This document shows, piece after piece, positions 25,892 through 34,434 of a DNA stretch of 45,304 nt; position 1 is the stretch's first letter; every line of letters starts with the position of its first letter. The notes beneath the pieces are model-generated. The model made no database searches and had not been told where the DNA came from. It was given only the letters and a program-made list of their open reading frames with translations. This DNA comes from an uncultured Clostridia bacterium (lineage in GTDB: Bacteria > Bacillota > Clostridia > Oscillospirales > Ruminococcaceae): the NCBI GenBank assembly GCA_944386475.1, contig CALXBH010000080.1:1-45304 (forward strand), given 5' to 3'. Position numbers and translations under genes: made by a program.

Positions 25892-26737
25892 ATGAAAAAG
25901 CGAATCAGGATGATTACGGTATTTTTATCTCTTTTACTGACTTATGGGCTTATAGCTGGTGTTCAGTTACAAGACGCTGCAGCTGGTCTAAGCAATGCAT
26001 CTTGCTGTAAGAATGATATCGCTTATCGGCGAAACAGTCCATTACAAAAAGAAAGACAGCTTTTTTCATGCGCAGGGGAAACTACAGCAGAGCAAATAGT
26101 GCAGTTAAATCAGGAAGCGGAAATGCCGGATTCCTATCAAATAGAAAGATTCGATGGTATCCTGCAAATGCCGGAACTTCCTACCGGATGCGAAATCACA
26201 GCGATGACCATGGCCCTTCGTTATTATGGATTCAATGCGGATAAGGTCACTATGGCTACAGACTATCTGCCAACAGTTCCACTCTCGCTTTATTATGGAG
26301 ATGATGGCCTGCTGTATGGCCCGGATCTTAACCGGTATTTTGTAGGAGATCCAGCAACCAGCGGAGGATATATCTGCGGGACACCTGCTGTTATTACGGC
26401 TGCCAATACCTATTTGCAGGATGCTGGAAGCTCCTTGCGGGCGGTAGATAAAACTGGAAGTTCTGCAGAGGAGCTGTACCACATGGTAAGCCAAAATACG
26501 CCGGTGGTTGTTTGGGTGACCATTTCCATGGCGGAAAGAAATATCAGCGGAGGCTGGTATACGGAAACCGGCGAATATGTGGATTGGGCAACCAATGATC
26601 ATGGAGCTGTTTTAATCGGATACACGCAGGATTCTGTGACCATTGCTGATCCGATTTCCGGCATAGTTACCTATAACCGGGAGGTATTTGAAACTGTATT
26701 TGAATCCCGCGGGAATCAATGCGTGATTCTGGAATAA
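25892..26737 (+). CDS. Secreted C39-like (papain-fold) cysteine peptidase
   Basis: A 281-residue exported protein with an N-terminal MKKRIRMITVFLSLLLTYGL signal peptide. The C-terminal half is a peptidase C39-like domain: LPTGCEITAMTMALRYYGF with probable catalytic Cys100, NDHGAVLIGY with His237 and TIADPISG with Asp253. Proteins of this type cleave peptides or act on cell-wall-associated substrates; the substrate here is unknown. An in-frame start at 25826 lies within the promoter and cannot be used; ATG 25892 has GAGAAGG upstream. A lipoprotein flavodoxin starts 24 bases after the stop, so the two share a transcript. Confidence 0.85.
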   Translation: MKKRIRMITVFLSLLLTYGLIAGVQLQDAAAGLSNASCCKNDIAYRRNSPLQKERQLFSCAGETTAEQIVQLNQEAEMPDSYQIERFDGILQMPELPTGCEITAMTMALRYYGFNADKVTMATDYLPTVPLSLYYGDDGLLYGPDLNRYFVGDPATSGGYICGTPAVITAANTYLQDAGSSLRAVDKTGSSAEELYHMVSQNTPVVVWVTISMAERNISGGWYTETGEYVDWATNDHGAVLIGYTQDSVTIADPISGIVTYNREVFETVFESRGNQCVILE

Positions 26738-26761
26738 ATCTTTAAGAAAGAAGGAATTTGT

Positions 26762-27511
26762 ATGAAAAGACTTACCGCACTGCTCCTTGCATTCGCTTTG
26801 ACCTTTTCCCTTGCAGCCTGTGAAAACGCCGGCCAAAGGAATGCGAACAGCTCTACCCCCAATTCTTCTGAGATTTTATTGGCAGAAGAAACATCCGGTG
26901 CTTCTCAGGTGCCGGAGGCAAACGCGGAAACATCCGAAACAGCAGGGGAGTTAAGCTCAGATTCAGAAGAACAGAGCAACATTCTTGTAGCCTATTTTTC
27001 GTGGGCAAACAACGCAATCCTGGCGGAAGATGTAGATGCCGTAGCTTCCCCCAGCGTCATTGCGCCGGGAAATGTGCAGCAGCTGGCGGGCTGGGTTCAG
27101 GAGGAAACAGGAGCGGACCTGTTTTCCATCCGTGTGACGGAGCCTTACCCCAGCGACTGGGATGATTGCTTGGCCAGAGCCAATCAGGAGCGTGGCGATA
27201 ATGCCCGGCCGGAGCTGGTGGAAAATGTCGAAGACCTCTCTCAATATGACACGATCTTCCTTGGATACCCCAATTGGTGGTATGGCGTGCCGATGGCGCT
27301 GCTCACTTTTTTGGAAAGCAATGACTTTTCCGGCAAGCAGGTCTATCTGTTCTGTTCCCACGGCACCGGCGGGCTTGCCAACAGTGTGGAAATCATTACC
27401 GAGGCCATTCCAGGTGCGGAAATTTCCGACAATATCTTCGATTGCTATGAGGAAGAGGCTCCTTCCTCTCAGGCAGATATCCAGAGCTGGATTGCCGGAC
27501 TCGGATATTAA
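26762..27511 (+). CDS. Flavodoxin-domain lipoprotein 1
   Basis: A 249-residue predicted lipoprotein: MKRLTALLLAFALTFSLAAC gives a signal peptide and lipobox (LAAC), then a Ser/Glu-rich linker, then a flavodoxin domain from about residue 74. The first loop AYFSWANNA is followed by an insertion before GNVQQLAGWVQEETG, as in the flavodoxin_4 type. The FMN-stacking loop is GYPNWWYGVPMALLTFLE and the third loop FCSHGTGGL. It should sit on the outer face of the membrane and carry FMN there. AAGAAGGAA precedes the ATG. A terminator follows, facing the convergent CMD operon. Confidence 0.92.
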   Translation: MKRLTALLLAFALTFSLAACENAGQRNANSSTPNSSEILLAEETSGASQVPEANAETSETAGELSSDSEEQSNILVAYFSWANNAILAEDVDAVASPSVIAPGNVQQLAGWVQEETGADLFSIRVTEPYPSDWDDCLARANQERGDNARPELVENVEDLSQYDTIFLGYPNWWYGVPMALLTFLESNDFSGKQVYLFCSHGTGGLANSVEIITEAIPGAEISDNIFDCYEEEAPSSQADIQSWIAGLGY

Positions 27512-27531
27512 GTGGTTGTTAGCCAAAAGTT

Positions 27532-27559
27532 ACGCCGCTGGGAAACCAGCGGCGTTTTT
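27532..27559 (+). terminator. Terminator after flavodoxin lipoprotein 1
   Basis: A 10-bp stem ACGCCGCTGG/CCAGCGGCGT (27532-27541, 27546-27555) with a GAAA loop and T run. Confidence 0.85.
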
Positions 27560-27606
27560 CTGTTCTGCACTTTTTGGTTGGTGTTCTTTAAAAAGAATCG
27601 CTATGC

Positions 27607-28299
27607 TTATCCTTCTGCGGCTTTATTGACACAGGCTACAGCGTTCAGACTGCGGGGATAGCCGATATAAGGAAGGCATTGGGATACCACCCGGATGAGA
27701 AATGCCTTGTCGTTGCCCAAATTCATATTGCCCTTGGCGTGGCTTGTCAGCTGGGGTTCACAGCCGCCCTGAGCCGCCAGGAAACAGAAAGTAATCATCT
27801 CCCGCTGGGCAAGGGTAAGGCCGGTACGGGTATAGTAATCCCCAAAGCAGTTGGCTGCCAGCCAGCGGTTGATGTGACTGGCCTTCCACGCCTCCAGCAT
27901 TTGAGGGCCAAAGATATCTGCTTGGGCTTTGGCCCCTTTTTCCAACCGGTTTTCCATGGTGGTAGTGGCCTGGCCTTCCAACGGAAGGGATACTCCCCGC
28001 TGCGTTAAAATCTCATTTGTGGTATTCAGAAAGGGCAGCACCCGGCCGATCCCCAAATAATCCACAGCCTGATAGACAACCTCTTTAGCCATCACAGGGG
28101 TAACACCGGCATCCAGGGCATTAGGCAGCTCCTCCCGGAAGGCGTCAATCCCCTGGCAGCCAAGCAATGTGGCCAGAATTGCCATATGTCGGGTGACAGG
28201 CTCCAGTTCCTGGCCGGGTTCATTCACCGCTTCATCAAAGGCAAAATGCCCAAAACGTTCCATAAATTCCGGATCAGTTGTCCAATAGTTGTTCATCAT
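27607..28299 (-). CDS. Carboxymuconolactone decarboxylase (CMD) family protein, two domains
   Basis: A 230-residue cytoplasmic protein with two helical CMD repeats. The first contains PVTRHMAILATLLGCQGIDAF and VVYQAVDYLGIGRVLPFL; the second LAQREMITFCFLAAQGGCEPQLTSH and FLIRVVSQCLPYIGYPRSLNA. Members include decarboxylases and AhpD-like peroxidase partners; no CxxC thiol pair is seen, so a thiol peroxidase role is less likely. Start ATG 28299 (AAAGGAG 9 bases upstream). It is the last gene of the MerR-cupin-cyclophilin-CMD unit on the - strand. Genes of this kind are often found with flavodoxins and aldo/keto reductases in gut Clostridia. Confidence 0.9.
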   Translation of the reverse strand: MMNNYWTTDPEFMERFGHFAFDEAVNEPGQELEPVTRHMAILATLLGCQGIDAFREELPNALDAGVTPVMAKEVVYQAVDYLGIGRVLPFLNTTNEILTQRGVSLPLEGQATTTMENRLEKGAKAQADIFGPQMLEAWKASHINRWLAANCFGDYYTRTGLTLAQREMITFCFLAAQGGCEPQLTSHAKGNMNLGNDKAFLIRVVSQCLPYIGYPRSLNAVACVNKAAEG

Positions 28300-28395
28300 A
28301 AAGCAAAACTCCTTTCAGCAGATGGGTGTTGGCAATTTTAATGGTTTATGTTGATATCCTAGCACAGAAAACATCTTTTTTCCTTTTACCGGCTG

Positions 28396-28743
28396 TTAAT
28401 CCAAAGATAGGGTGACATCCACGTCTCCGCGGCCAAGAGCTTTTTTCAGATCCTCAGCGGTTACGTTCTCAATATGCCCTAACCGGGTGAACCGCCAGGA
28501 ATTGGGAGCGTAGTAGATGACAAAGGAATTTCCCAGGTAAAGAATCAAATCACCGGCTTTGGTTGTGATCTGCTGATCGTTGGTAGGCAGATGAAAATCA
28601 AAAGAGCCGACCTTTTCCATATGGGCGTAGTCCTCCATGCGGATAGTGACAGGCCCTTGCCGAAGCTTTTCTTTCAGTGCCGCCGTCGAAGAATTATCCG
28701 CCAGGGCAGCAGTAAAAGTGTGATTGCCAATAGTCAGTTTCAT
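28396..28743 (-). CDS. Cyclophilin-like fold protein, cytoplasmic
   Basis: A 115-residue single-domain protein of the bacterial cyclophilin-like family. It starts MKLTIGNHTFTAALADNSST and has the family pattern of a strand-rich middle with GDLILYLGNSFVIYYAPNSW and GHIENVTAEDLKKAL. There is no signal peptide. Such domains often occur next to or fused to flavodoxins, and this island has two more copies (the lipoprotein at 31714 and the C-terminal part of 39808). Biochemical function is not known. Start ATG 28743 has AAAGGAG upstream; a longer frame reaching 28908 overlaps the cupin gene and is not credible. Confidence 0.85.
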   Translation of the reverse strand: MKLTIGNHTFTAALADNSSTAALKEKLRQGPVTIRMEDYAHMEKVGSFDFHLPTNDQQITTKAGDLILYLGNSFVIYYAPNSWRFTRLGHIENVTAEDLKKALGRGDVDVTLSLD

Positions 28744-28811
28744 CGCCTGTTTCTCCTTTCCTATTGATGCATACGGGCGCACTCTCTTTATGAAAGCGCG
28801 CCCGTCCTTTT

Positions 28812-29249
28812 TTACTGCAGGTTGGAATAGCTTTCGTCGTCTACCGCCTCCAGCCATTCGTTGCTGGTTTTCTCGCCGGGCACTTCCACGGCAATGTGAC
28901 TGAACCAACTGTCCGCCTTGGCTCCGTGCCAGTGCTTGACCTCCGACGGGATGACGATGACCATACCTGGGGTGAGGCTTACAGCGTCCTTGCCTTCCTC
29001 CTGGTACCAGCCCTCACCTGCGGTGCAGATGAGAATCTGCCCGCCGCCTGTTTGGGCATGATGGATATGCCAGTTGTTGCGGCAGCCCGGTTCAAAGGTG
29101 ACGTTTGCCAAACCTACAGTGCTTTCGCCGGGCTTGGTCAGGGGATTTAGGTAGGAATTCCCGATAAAGTACTGAGCAAATGCGGTATTGGCAGCCCCTT
29201 GGCCGAAAACGTTTTGTCCGTCAAATGTGGTTTTGTCTTGGATTTTCAT
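28812..29249 (-). CDS. Cupin domain protein
   Basis: A 145-residue single-domain cupin. The first metal-binding motif is visible in FEPGCRNNWHIHHAQTGGGQ (G-x5-H-x-H-x3,4-E/Q-x6-G type) and the second in PGMVIVIPSEVKHWHGAKAD (P-x-G-x2-H-x3). The histidines suggest a bound divalent metal. Cupins of this group often accompany CMD proteins and LysR or MerR regulators; the substrate is unknown. ATG 29249 has AAGGAGG 7 bases upstream. It is the second gene of the - strand unit, after the MerR-like regulator. Confidence 0.92.
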   Translation of the reverse strand: MKIQDKTTFDGQNVFGQGAANTAFAQYFIGNSYLNPLTKPGESTVGLANVTFEPGCRNNWHIHHAQTGGGQILICTAGEGWYQEEGKDAVSLTPGMVIVIPSEVKHWHGAKADSWFSHIAVEVPGEKTSNEWLEAVDDESYSNLQ

Positions 29250-29295
29250 TCGAATTCCTCCTTGAAATTTGTAAAAGCCATTTGCTTTATGCTGA

Positions 29296-29649
29296 TTACT
29301 TCGCTTCCTGCTGTTTACGGATGCGATACCGAAGATAATCCAGCTGTTCCAGCAGTTTTTCCTGGGTATGAATTTGATCCAATATGCAGTACCGTTTTTT
29401 ATTGAGCATCCGCATGCGCTGTGTTTCTGTGCCTTCTTGTTCCAGCAGCTTCATGTAAGACGCCACTTCCGTGCCTTCAAACCCCATATTATACAGGGAC
29501 ACGATGAGGCTTAGACGCTCCAGATCTGTATCGTCATACTGCCAGGCACCCATCGCCTTTTTCGCTGAGCCGTCTTTCTCCCAATTTTCATATTCTTTCA
29601 GGATTTCCATGGGGATATTGTAGCGCTCGCTTACTTCTTGGATGGTCAT
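29296..29649 (-). CDS. MerR-type helix-turn-helix regulator
   Basis: A 117-residue protein that starts MTIQEVSERYNIPMEILKEY, the winged-helix entry of the MerR family, followed by WQYDDTDLERLSLIVSLYNMGF and a C-terminal coiled coil (NKKRYCILDQIHTQEKLLEQLDYL) for dimerisation. One cysteine sits in the coiled coil; there is no clear metal-binding loop. First gene of its unit, directly behind a promoter with the island box. Start ATG 29649 with GGAAGGAG; an upstream in-frame start at 29682 is less likely. It may control its own operon. Confidence 0.85.
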   Translation of the reverse strand: MTIQEVSERYNIPMEILKEYENWEKDGSAKKAMGAWQYDDTDLERLSLIVSLYNMGFEGTEVASYMKLLEQEGTETQRMRMLNKKRYCILDQIHTQEKLLEQLDYLRYRIRKQQEAK

Positions 29650-29716
29650 CTGTTCACTCCTTCCTGACAGACTGTTCAGCACAAAAAAATATAGGCGTTC
29701 CCAAGGGAACGCCTAT

Positions 29717-29752
29717 ATTGTAACGCCTGCGCAAAAGAATGTCTAATGCTTA
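29717..29752 (-). promoter_or_regulatory. Island promoter 2 (TATTAGACAT box) for the MerR-cupin-cyclophilin-CMD unit
   Basis: On the - strand: TAAGCATTAGACAT (29752-29739) with -35 TAGACA (29745-29740), 17 bases, then TACAAT (29722-29717). It has the same box and spacing as the four + strand promoters. Confidence 0.85.
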
Positions 29753-29761
29753 TATTAAATC

Positions 29762-30640
29762 TTAAATTATTCCTGTTATGTATTTTTTGGAATAGGCAAT
29801 AAATGCCGACGCGGCAGGTGAAAAGGTTTGCGTTTTCTTCCATACCAGCACTGTTCCGGACTCCATCTGTGGAGAAAGGGGGACAAAACACAGCCCTTCA
29901 TATTGACAATCCAGATTCAATGTGAGGACGCAGCTGCCGCTGTCCCGGGCGAGGGTGGCCAGGTTGTAAAGCAGGTTTCCGCTGGCAGTAATGTGTAAAT
30001 TTTCAGCATAAGAACCAAACCAGTTGAGCAGTTCATTCTGGACATTTTCCCGTGCCGGCATAATCAGCGGGACGCTGGCCAAATCTCCTGGGGAAACACG
30101 GGCTTTTGCCGCCAGTGCAGAATCCCTCCTTACCAAAATGCCCCATTCTTCCCGAATGGGCGTGCGAATAAAGCTGTATTTGGCAATGTCTACAGGCTCC
30201 TGTAAAAGGCCCACATCTAAAAGCCCTCGTTCAATACGTTCCTTAATATTATCAGAGTTGCCGCTGTAAATGGTGAAAGTCACCAATGGGTTTTCTTTCT
30301 GAAATGCTGTTAGAAGCTGTGTGAGAAACCGGGAGCTTCGCAGCTCACCGCTGCCAATGGCAATGGCCCCGGCCAAATGCTCCTGCCTGTGCTGAAAATC
30401 GTTCTTCGTTTTATCCGCTAAGGCAACGATCTCCTCTGCCCGGCGCCGCAGAAGCATGCCGTCCTCCGTGAGGATGATGCGGTGCTTGCTCCGGCGAAAA
30501 AGAGAGACTCCCAGTTCCTCTTCCAGCTGTATCAACTGTCTTGACAGTGTGGGCTGGGTCAGATGCAGCAGATTGGCCGCTTTTGTGATGTTTTCCTCCC
30601 TGGCAACCATTAAGAAATATTTCAAAACACGGATTTCCAC
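29762..30640 (-). CDS. LysR-type transcriptional regulator 1
   Basis: A 292-residue LysR protein. The N-terminal helix-turn-helix reads MEIRVLKYFLMVAREENITK then AANLLHLTQPTLSRQLIQLE; the rest is the periplasmic-binding-like effector domain (AIAIGSGELRSSRFLTQLL...). It is very similar to the LysR at 38677 across the N-terminal region, so the two are paralogues and may read the same box. GTG start at 30640, with AGGAGG on the - strand about 10 bases before it. Its own promoter (TTGATC-17-TATTAT, 30664-30692) lacks the island box. Confidence 0.93.
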   Translation of the reverse strand: MEIRVLKYFLMVAREENITKAANLLHLTQPTLSRQLIQLEEELGVSLFRRSKHRIILTEDGMLLRRRAEEIVALADKTKNDFQHRQEHLAGAIAIGSGELRSSRFLTQLLTAFQKENPLVTFTIYSGNSDNIKERIERGLLDVGLLQEPVDIAKYSFIRTPIREEWGILVRRDSALAAKARVSPGDLASVPLIMPARENVQNELLNWFGSYAENLHITASGNLLYNLATLARDSGSCVLTLNLDCQYEGLCFVPLSPQMESGTVLVWKKTQTFSPAASAFIAYSKKYITGII

Positions 30641-30663
30641 CAGGCAGCACCTCCTTTTTTATG

Positions 30664-30692
30664 ATAATAGCATATTTACTTTACAAGATCAA
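30664..30692 (-). promoter_or_regulatory. Promoter of LysR 1
   Basis: On the - strand TTGATC (30692-30687), 17 bases, TATTAT (30669-30664), 24 bases from the GTG start. Confidence 0.55.
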
Positions 30693-30818
30693 CATAGATA
30701 ACATTTTATGATGCTTAGCAGGTATTGAAATGTAAAAACTGTCGCTTTGAAACTTTATTTCTCGTTACTTCCAAAAGATCTTATAGAATGCTTTTAGTGT
30801 ATGTTTTAGGATTCAACA

Positions 30819-30854
30819 TAAGTATTAGACATTAAATGTAAACAACGATATACT
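30819..30854 (+). promoter_or_regulatory. Island promoter 3 (TATTAGACAT box) for the DUF4405 unit
   Basis: TAAGTATTAGACAT at 30819-30832 with -35 TAGACA (30826-30831), 17 bases, TATACT (30849-30854). Confidence 0.85.
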
Positions 30855-30887
30855 AGACTTGCAAACTTGTGCAAGGAGGAGATCTGA

Positions 30888-31577
30888 TTGAAACCAAAGA
30901 GCATTTTAAAAATCATCGTGGATTTGGCGATGACGGTTTTACTGTTTTGCTTAATGGCTTATTTGCTGGTGGGAGAAACCGCTCACGAATGGCTGGGTAT
31001 AACGATGGTCTGTCTTTTTATCCTCCATCATATTCTGAACTGGAATTGGCATAAAAATTTGGCAAGAAGGCATTATACGCCGCTTCGTATTGTGCAGACT
31101 GGCATCAATACGCTGATTCTGCTGTCCATGATCGGATTGATGGCAAGCGGGATCATCATGTCCCGTGAGGTATTTGCGTTTCTTCCAATTTCCGGAGGGA
31201 TGAGCTTTGCCCGCACGCTGCACATGCTGTCATCCTATTGGGGGTTTTTGTTTATGAGTTTGCATCTGGGACTCCACTGGAGCATGATGATGGGGCTAGT
31301 CCGCAAGGCCATGGGGATAAAAAAGCCTTCCGCCGCTCGCACCTGGCTGCTTCGCATTCTGGTGATCCTGCTGGCTGCCTTTGGAGTCTATGCGTTTATC
31401 AAAAATGATATTGCTTCCTATATGCTGCTGCACACACAGTTTGTTTTCTTTGATATAGAGCAGCCCCTTGTTTTGTTTTTCTTTGAATATCTCGGAATGA
31501 TGGGGCTGTGGGCGGCAATCGCTTATTACATAGGAAAGCTTCTGGGGCGCTGTGGGAAGCGCCGTGAAAAGAAATAA
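30888..31577 (+). CDS. DUF4405 multispanning membrane protein (cytochrome b-like)
   Basis: A 229-residue membrane protein with about five hydrophobic segments. Histidines occur in or next to the segments (LFILHHILNWNWHKNL; LHMLSSYWGFLFMSLHLGLHW), the arrangement expected for heme b ligands in cytochrome b-type membrane proteins, with which DUF4405 is commonly compared. If heme is bound, it could pass electrons from the cytoplasmic side to acceptors outside, such as the lipoprotein flavodoxins of this island; this is inference. TTG start at 30888 with AAGGAGG upstream. First gene of its transcription unit; the cyclophilin-like lipoprotein follows. Confidence 0.85.
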   Translation: MKPKSILKIIVDLAMTVLLFCLMAYLLVGETAHEWLGITMVCLFILHHILNWNWHKNLARRHYTPLRIVQTGINTLILLSMIGLMASGIIMSREVFAFLPISGGMSFARTLHMLSSYWGFLFMSLHLGLHWSMMMGLVRKAMGIKKPSAARTWLLRILVILLAAFGVYAFIKNDIASYMLLHTQFVFFDIEQPLVLFFFEYLGMMGLWAAIAYYIGKLLGRCGKRREKK

Positions 31578-31713
31578 GGATCAGGCGGTTGCCAAAACAG
31601 GCAGGCAGCCCTAAAAAGGCGGATGGCCGGTGTTTCCGATCAGGACAAGCCGGTTTGGAGAGGATGGGGCAGCCAAGCTGTTATAATTATCAGTGAAGGA
31701 ATGGAGGCTTTGT

Positions 31714-32304
31714 ATGAAAAAGTATATGGCAGTTTTTCTGACATGTTTGATGATGGTTTCTTTGGCGGCATGTACCAGTTCCGCGCCATTACAGGAAAGC
31801 GGTGAAAGCGCCGGCGTGTCGGATACAGTCGGCGTTCAACAGGCCGATGGAGCCAATGAGGGGGAATCCCAGGGTTCTTCGGAAAACCCTGTAACAGAAA
31901 GTGAGCCGGTGAAAACCCCGTCAGGACAGGAGCCCGAGCAATCGGAAGGAGATAAAGCCATGCAGATCCGAGTAGAAGCAAACGATTCCACTATTGTATT
32001 TCTTTTAAACGACAGCCAGGCGGCGAAAGACCTTTATAAACAGCTCCCCTTATCCATAGAAGTAGAGAATTTCAGCAGCAATGAAAAAATCTTCTATCCT
32101 CCGGAGGAATTAAATATTTCCGGCGCGCCTTTGGCAGAAGGCGGCGCCGGAACGCTGGCCTACTATGCGCCCTGGGGAGACGTGGTGATGTTCTATGGCA
32201 GCTTTAGCTCCAATGGCAGTTTATTTGAGCTAGGCGAAGCAGTTTCCGGCTCTGAACAGATTTCCGGCTTAACAGGTACAATTGAAATCAGTGTCTATGA
32301 ATAA
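31714..32304 (+). CDS. Cyclophilin-like fold lipoprotein
   Basis: A 196-residue predicted lipoprotein: MKKYMAVFLTCLMMVSLAAC is signal peptide and lipobox, followed by a Ser/Gly/Glu-rich linker of about 65 residues, then a cyclophilin-like domain (MQIRVEANDSTIVFLLNDSQ ... GTLAYYAPWGDVVMFYGSFS). It is the membrane-exposed counterpart of the cytoplasmic cyclophilin-like protein at 28396. ATG 31714 has GGAGG 7 bases upstream. It is transcribed with the DUF4405 gene and may act with the surface flavodoxins; the activity is unknown. Confidence 0.85.
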   Translation: MKKYMAVFLTCLMMVSLAACTSSAPLQESGESAGVSDTVGVQQADGANEGESQGSSENPVTESEPVKTPSGQEPEQSEGDKAMQIRVEANDSTIVFLLNDSQAAKDLYKQLPLSIEVENFSSNEKIFYPPEELNISGAPLAEGGAGTLAYYAPWGDVVMFYGSFSSNGSLFELGEAVSGSEQISGLTGTIEISVYE

Positions 32305-32310
32305 GGAGAA

Positions 32311-32424
32311 ATGCTTGTAAAAATCATAGCATTTGAAAGCGATCCTAACCAGAAGGATTCTTCCAAGATACAGACAGATTATTTTAAGCAGGAGATGGAG
32401 GTATGCCGCCTGCTTAGAATCTAG
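32311..32424 (+). CDS. Doubtful short reading frame (37 aa)
   Basis: MLVKIIAFESDPNQKDSSKI and 17 more residues, ending at TAG 32422-32424. It begins 6 bases after the lipoprotein stop with AAGGAG close to the ATG (4-base spacing). It may be the truncated 5' end of a flavoprotein-type gene, or a chance frame. No similarity recognised. Confidence 0.3.
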   Translation: MLVKIIAFESDPNQKDSSKIQTDYFKQEMEVCRLLRI

Positions 32425-32442
32425 TTTGTTTCATTCTTTCTT

Positions 32443-32486
32443 AAAAACCTCTTTTGCCGTCCTTTTGTGGCAAAAGAGGTTTTTAT
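32443..32486 (+). terminator. Terminator after the DUF4405 unit
   Basis: A 16-bp stem AAAAACCTCTTTTGCC (32443-32458) with GGCAAAAGAGGTTTTT (32469-32484), 10-base loop, T-rich tail. Confidence 0.88.
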
Positions 32487-32517
32487 ATACTTAAAATGAA
32501 TGATACAGTATAAAATA

Positions 32518-32553
32518 TAAGTATTTTACATGAGAAAAAGGCCGCGTTATACT
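32518..32553 (+). promoter_or_regulatory. Island promoter 4 (box variant) for the six-gene flavodoxin unit
   Basis: TAAGTATTTTACAT at 32518-32531 with -35 TTTACA (32525-32530), 17 bases, TATACT (32548-32553). It differs from the other boxes only in the two bases AG to TT. Confidence 0.75.
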
Positions 32554-32648
32554 GATAAATGAAGAGATATCTGCCCTAAAAAGGCCGCATACCCCCTAAA
32601 AGCAGATGATTTCTGCTATTTATCACGATTTAGAAAGGATGAATTCGC

Positions 32649-33338
32649 GTGAAAAAGCTTTTATCTTTTGCCCTTTGTACGATGCTCCTGTTCTCCCTTG
32701 CTGCGTGCAGCGGCAATCAAACCGCAACCTCCGGGGAAGGAGAAAGTTCTACGCCTTCCTCCCATGTGGCGGAGACGTCCTCAGCGCCTTCGGAGCCTCC
32801 AGAAAGCGCGGAAGAGACAGAAAATTCCGCAGAAACCTCAGAAGAGACGGTTTCTGAAACCGGCGGCACGCTGATTGCCTATTTCTCCTGGTCCGGCAAT
32901 ACAGAAGCAATGGCTAACCTGATTCAGCAGGAGACAGGGGGAGATTTGTTTGAGATCACCCCGGCTACTCCCTATACGGATGATTACAACGAACTTTTGG
33001 ATATCGCCCAGCAGGAGCAGGACGAAAACGCCAGGCCGGAACTGGCCTTTCAGGTGGAAAACTGGGATAGTTATGACACCATGTTTGTAGGATATCCCGA
33101 CTGGTGGAGCGATGCACCCATGCTTGTCTATACCTTCCTGGAATCCTATGACTGGACGGGGAAAACGCTGATTCCCTTCTGCACCAGCGGGGGCAGCGGA
33201 TTTGGCCGTAGTCTGAATAACCTGGAAGCAAGCGCGTCGGGCGCCTCCATTCTGAATGGCCTGCACGTGCAGGGGGATGATGTGGAAAACTCGGCCGGTG
33301 AAATTTCGGACTGGATCAGCAGGCTGGGACTGAACTGA
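32649..33338 (+). CDS. Flavodoxin-domain lipoprotein 2
   Basis: A 229-residue predicted lipoprotein: MKKLLSFALCTMLLFSLAAC signal peptide and lipobox, a Ser/Glu/Thr-rich linker of about 50 residues, then a flavodoxin domain: phosphate loop AYFSWSGNTEAMANLIQQ, FMN loop GYPDWWSDAPMLVYTFLE and third loop FCTSGGSGFG. It has the canonical short loop, without the insertion seen in flavodoxin lipoproteins 1 and 4. GTG start at 32649, with AAAGGA upstream. First of six genes behind island promoter 4; no terminator is seen until the permease gene at 37683-38582. Confidence 0.92.
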   Translation: MKKLLSFALCTMLLFSLAACSGNQTATSGEGESSTPSSHVAETSSAPSEPPESAEETENSAETSEETVSETGGTLIAYFSWSGNTEAMANLIQQETGGDLFEITPATPYTDDYNELLDIAQQEQDENARPELAFQVENWDSYDTMFVGYPDWWSDAPMLVYTFLESYDWTGKTLIPFCTSGGSGFGRSLNNLEASASGASILNGLHVQGDDVENSAGEISDWISRLGLN

Positions 33339-33356
33339 ATCAGGAGGTATTAGCAA

Positions 33357-34424
33357 ATGAAAAGGATATCCTCTCTTTGTGTTGCATTGTTTATGATGGT
33401 AGGATTGCTGGCCGGTTGTCAAACCGGGGATAATCCTTCCGGGGAATCGTCATCCATTGCCGCTGATTCGTCCCAAGCTGCCTCAGCCAGCCAACCGGAG
33501 AATAGTTCCGGTGAAAACGGTATACAGCCGGAGAATCCATCCGAGCAAGGAGATGAAGTTATGGGAGAACCTGTCGTTTACATGACCACCGATATTTCCG
33601 CCGAGGGCCTGATGGCTGTTTATGAGGCGCTGGGAGCCTCTCCCACTGGAAATATCGCGGTAAAGCTTTCCACGGGGGAACCGGGAAGCAACTATCTGCG
33701 GCCGGAGCTCATCGGCGATCTGGTACAGTCTTTTGATAACCCCACGATAGTGGAGTGCAACACCGCCTATGGGGGCCAGCGTGCCAATACGGCCATGCAC
33801 TATCAGGTGGCGGAAGACCACGGCTACACCGCTCTTGCCGATGTAGATATCATGGATGAAAACGGGTCTATGACGCTGCCTGTTACCGGCGGCAGCAATC
33901 TGACCGAAAACTATGTGGGCGCCCATTTTGCCAATTACGATTATTATGTCGTCCTTTCCCATTTTAAGGGCCACTCTATGGCCGGCTACGGCGGAGCGAT
34001 TAAAAACATCTCCATCGGCATTGCTTCTTCGGAGGGCAAAGCCCATATCCATTCCGGCGGGACCGGCGGAAATATGTGGAGCGGCGACCAGGACGCTTTT
34101 TTGGAAAGTATGGCCGAAGCGGGAAAATCCGTCGTGGATTATCTGGACGGAAATATTCTGTATATCAATGTGATGAACCGTCTTTCGGTAGACTGTGACT
34201 GCGACGGCAGTCCGGCGGAGCCGGATATGCACGATATTGGCATTCTGGCTTCCTATGACCCGGTGGCGCTGGATCAGGCATGTGTTGATTTGGTTTATTC
34301 CGCAGAAGATGGGGATTCTCTTATTCAGCGAATTGAGTCCCGAAATGGACTGCATACGCTGGAACATGCACAGGCAATCGGACTTGGCAGCCGGGACTAT
34401 GAGCTGGTAAGCATTGATGAATAG
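33357..34424 (+). CDS. DUF362 domain lipoprotein
   Basis: A 355-residue predicted lipoprotein (MKRISSLCVALFMMVGLLAG then C) with a long low-complexity linker and a DUF362 domain (NIAVKLSTGEPGSNYLRPEL; FANYDYYVVLSHFKGHSMAG; GILASYDPVALDQACVDLV). Many DUF362 proteins are cytoplasmic and carry an iron-sulfur cluster module; here no CxxCxxC series is present, only the CDCDG segment, so cluster binding is doubtful. Histidines (HFKGHSM, AHIHSGG) could bind metal. It starts 18 bases after flavodoxin lipoprotein 2 with AGGAGG upstream. The function is unknown; location in the operon suggests a role in the same extracytoplasmic redox process. Confidence 0.85.
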   Translation: MKRISSLCVALFMMVGLLAGCQTGDNPSGESSSIAADSSQAASASQPENSSGENGIQPENPSEQGDEVMGEPVVYMTTDISAEGLMAVYEALGASPTGNIAVKLSTGEPGSNYLRPELIGDLVQSFDNPTIVECNTAYGGQRANTAMHYQVAEDHGYTALADVDIMDENGSMTLPVTGGSNLTENYVGAHFANYDYYVVLSHFKGHSMAGYGGAIKNISIGIASSEGKAHIHSGGTGGNMWSGDQDAFLESMAEAGKSVVDYLDGNILYINVMNRLSVDCDCDGSPAEPDMHDIGILASYDPVALDQACVDLVYSAEDGDSLIQRIESRNGLHTLEHAQAIGLGSRDYELVSIDE

Positions 34425-34434
34425 AGGTGGACGC

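Noticed and set aside
31670..31700. TTATAAT before the cyclophilin-like lipoprotein as a separate promoter
   Set aside because: No -35 at 16-18 bases and no island box; the gene follows DUF4405 without a terminator, so read-through is the simpler view.
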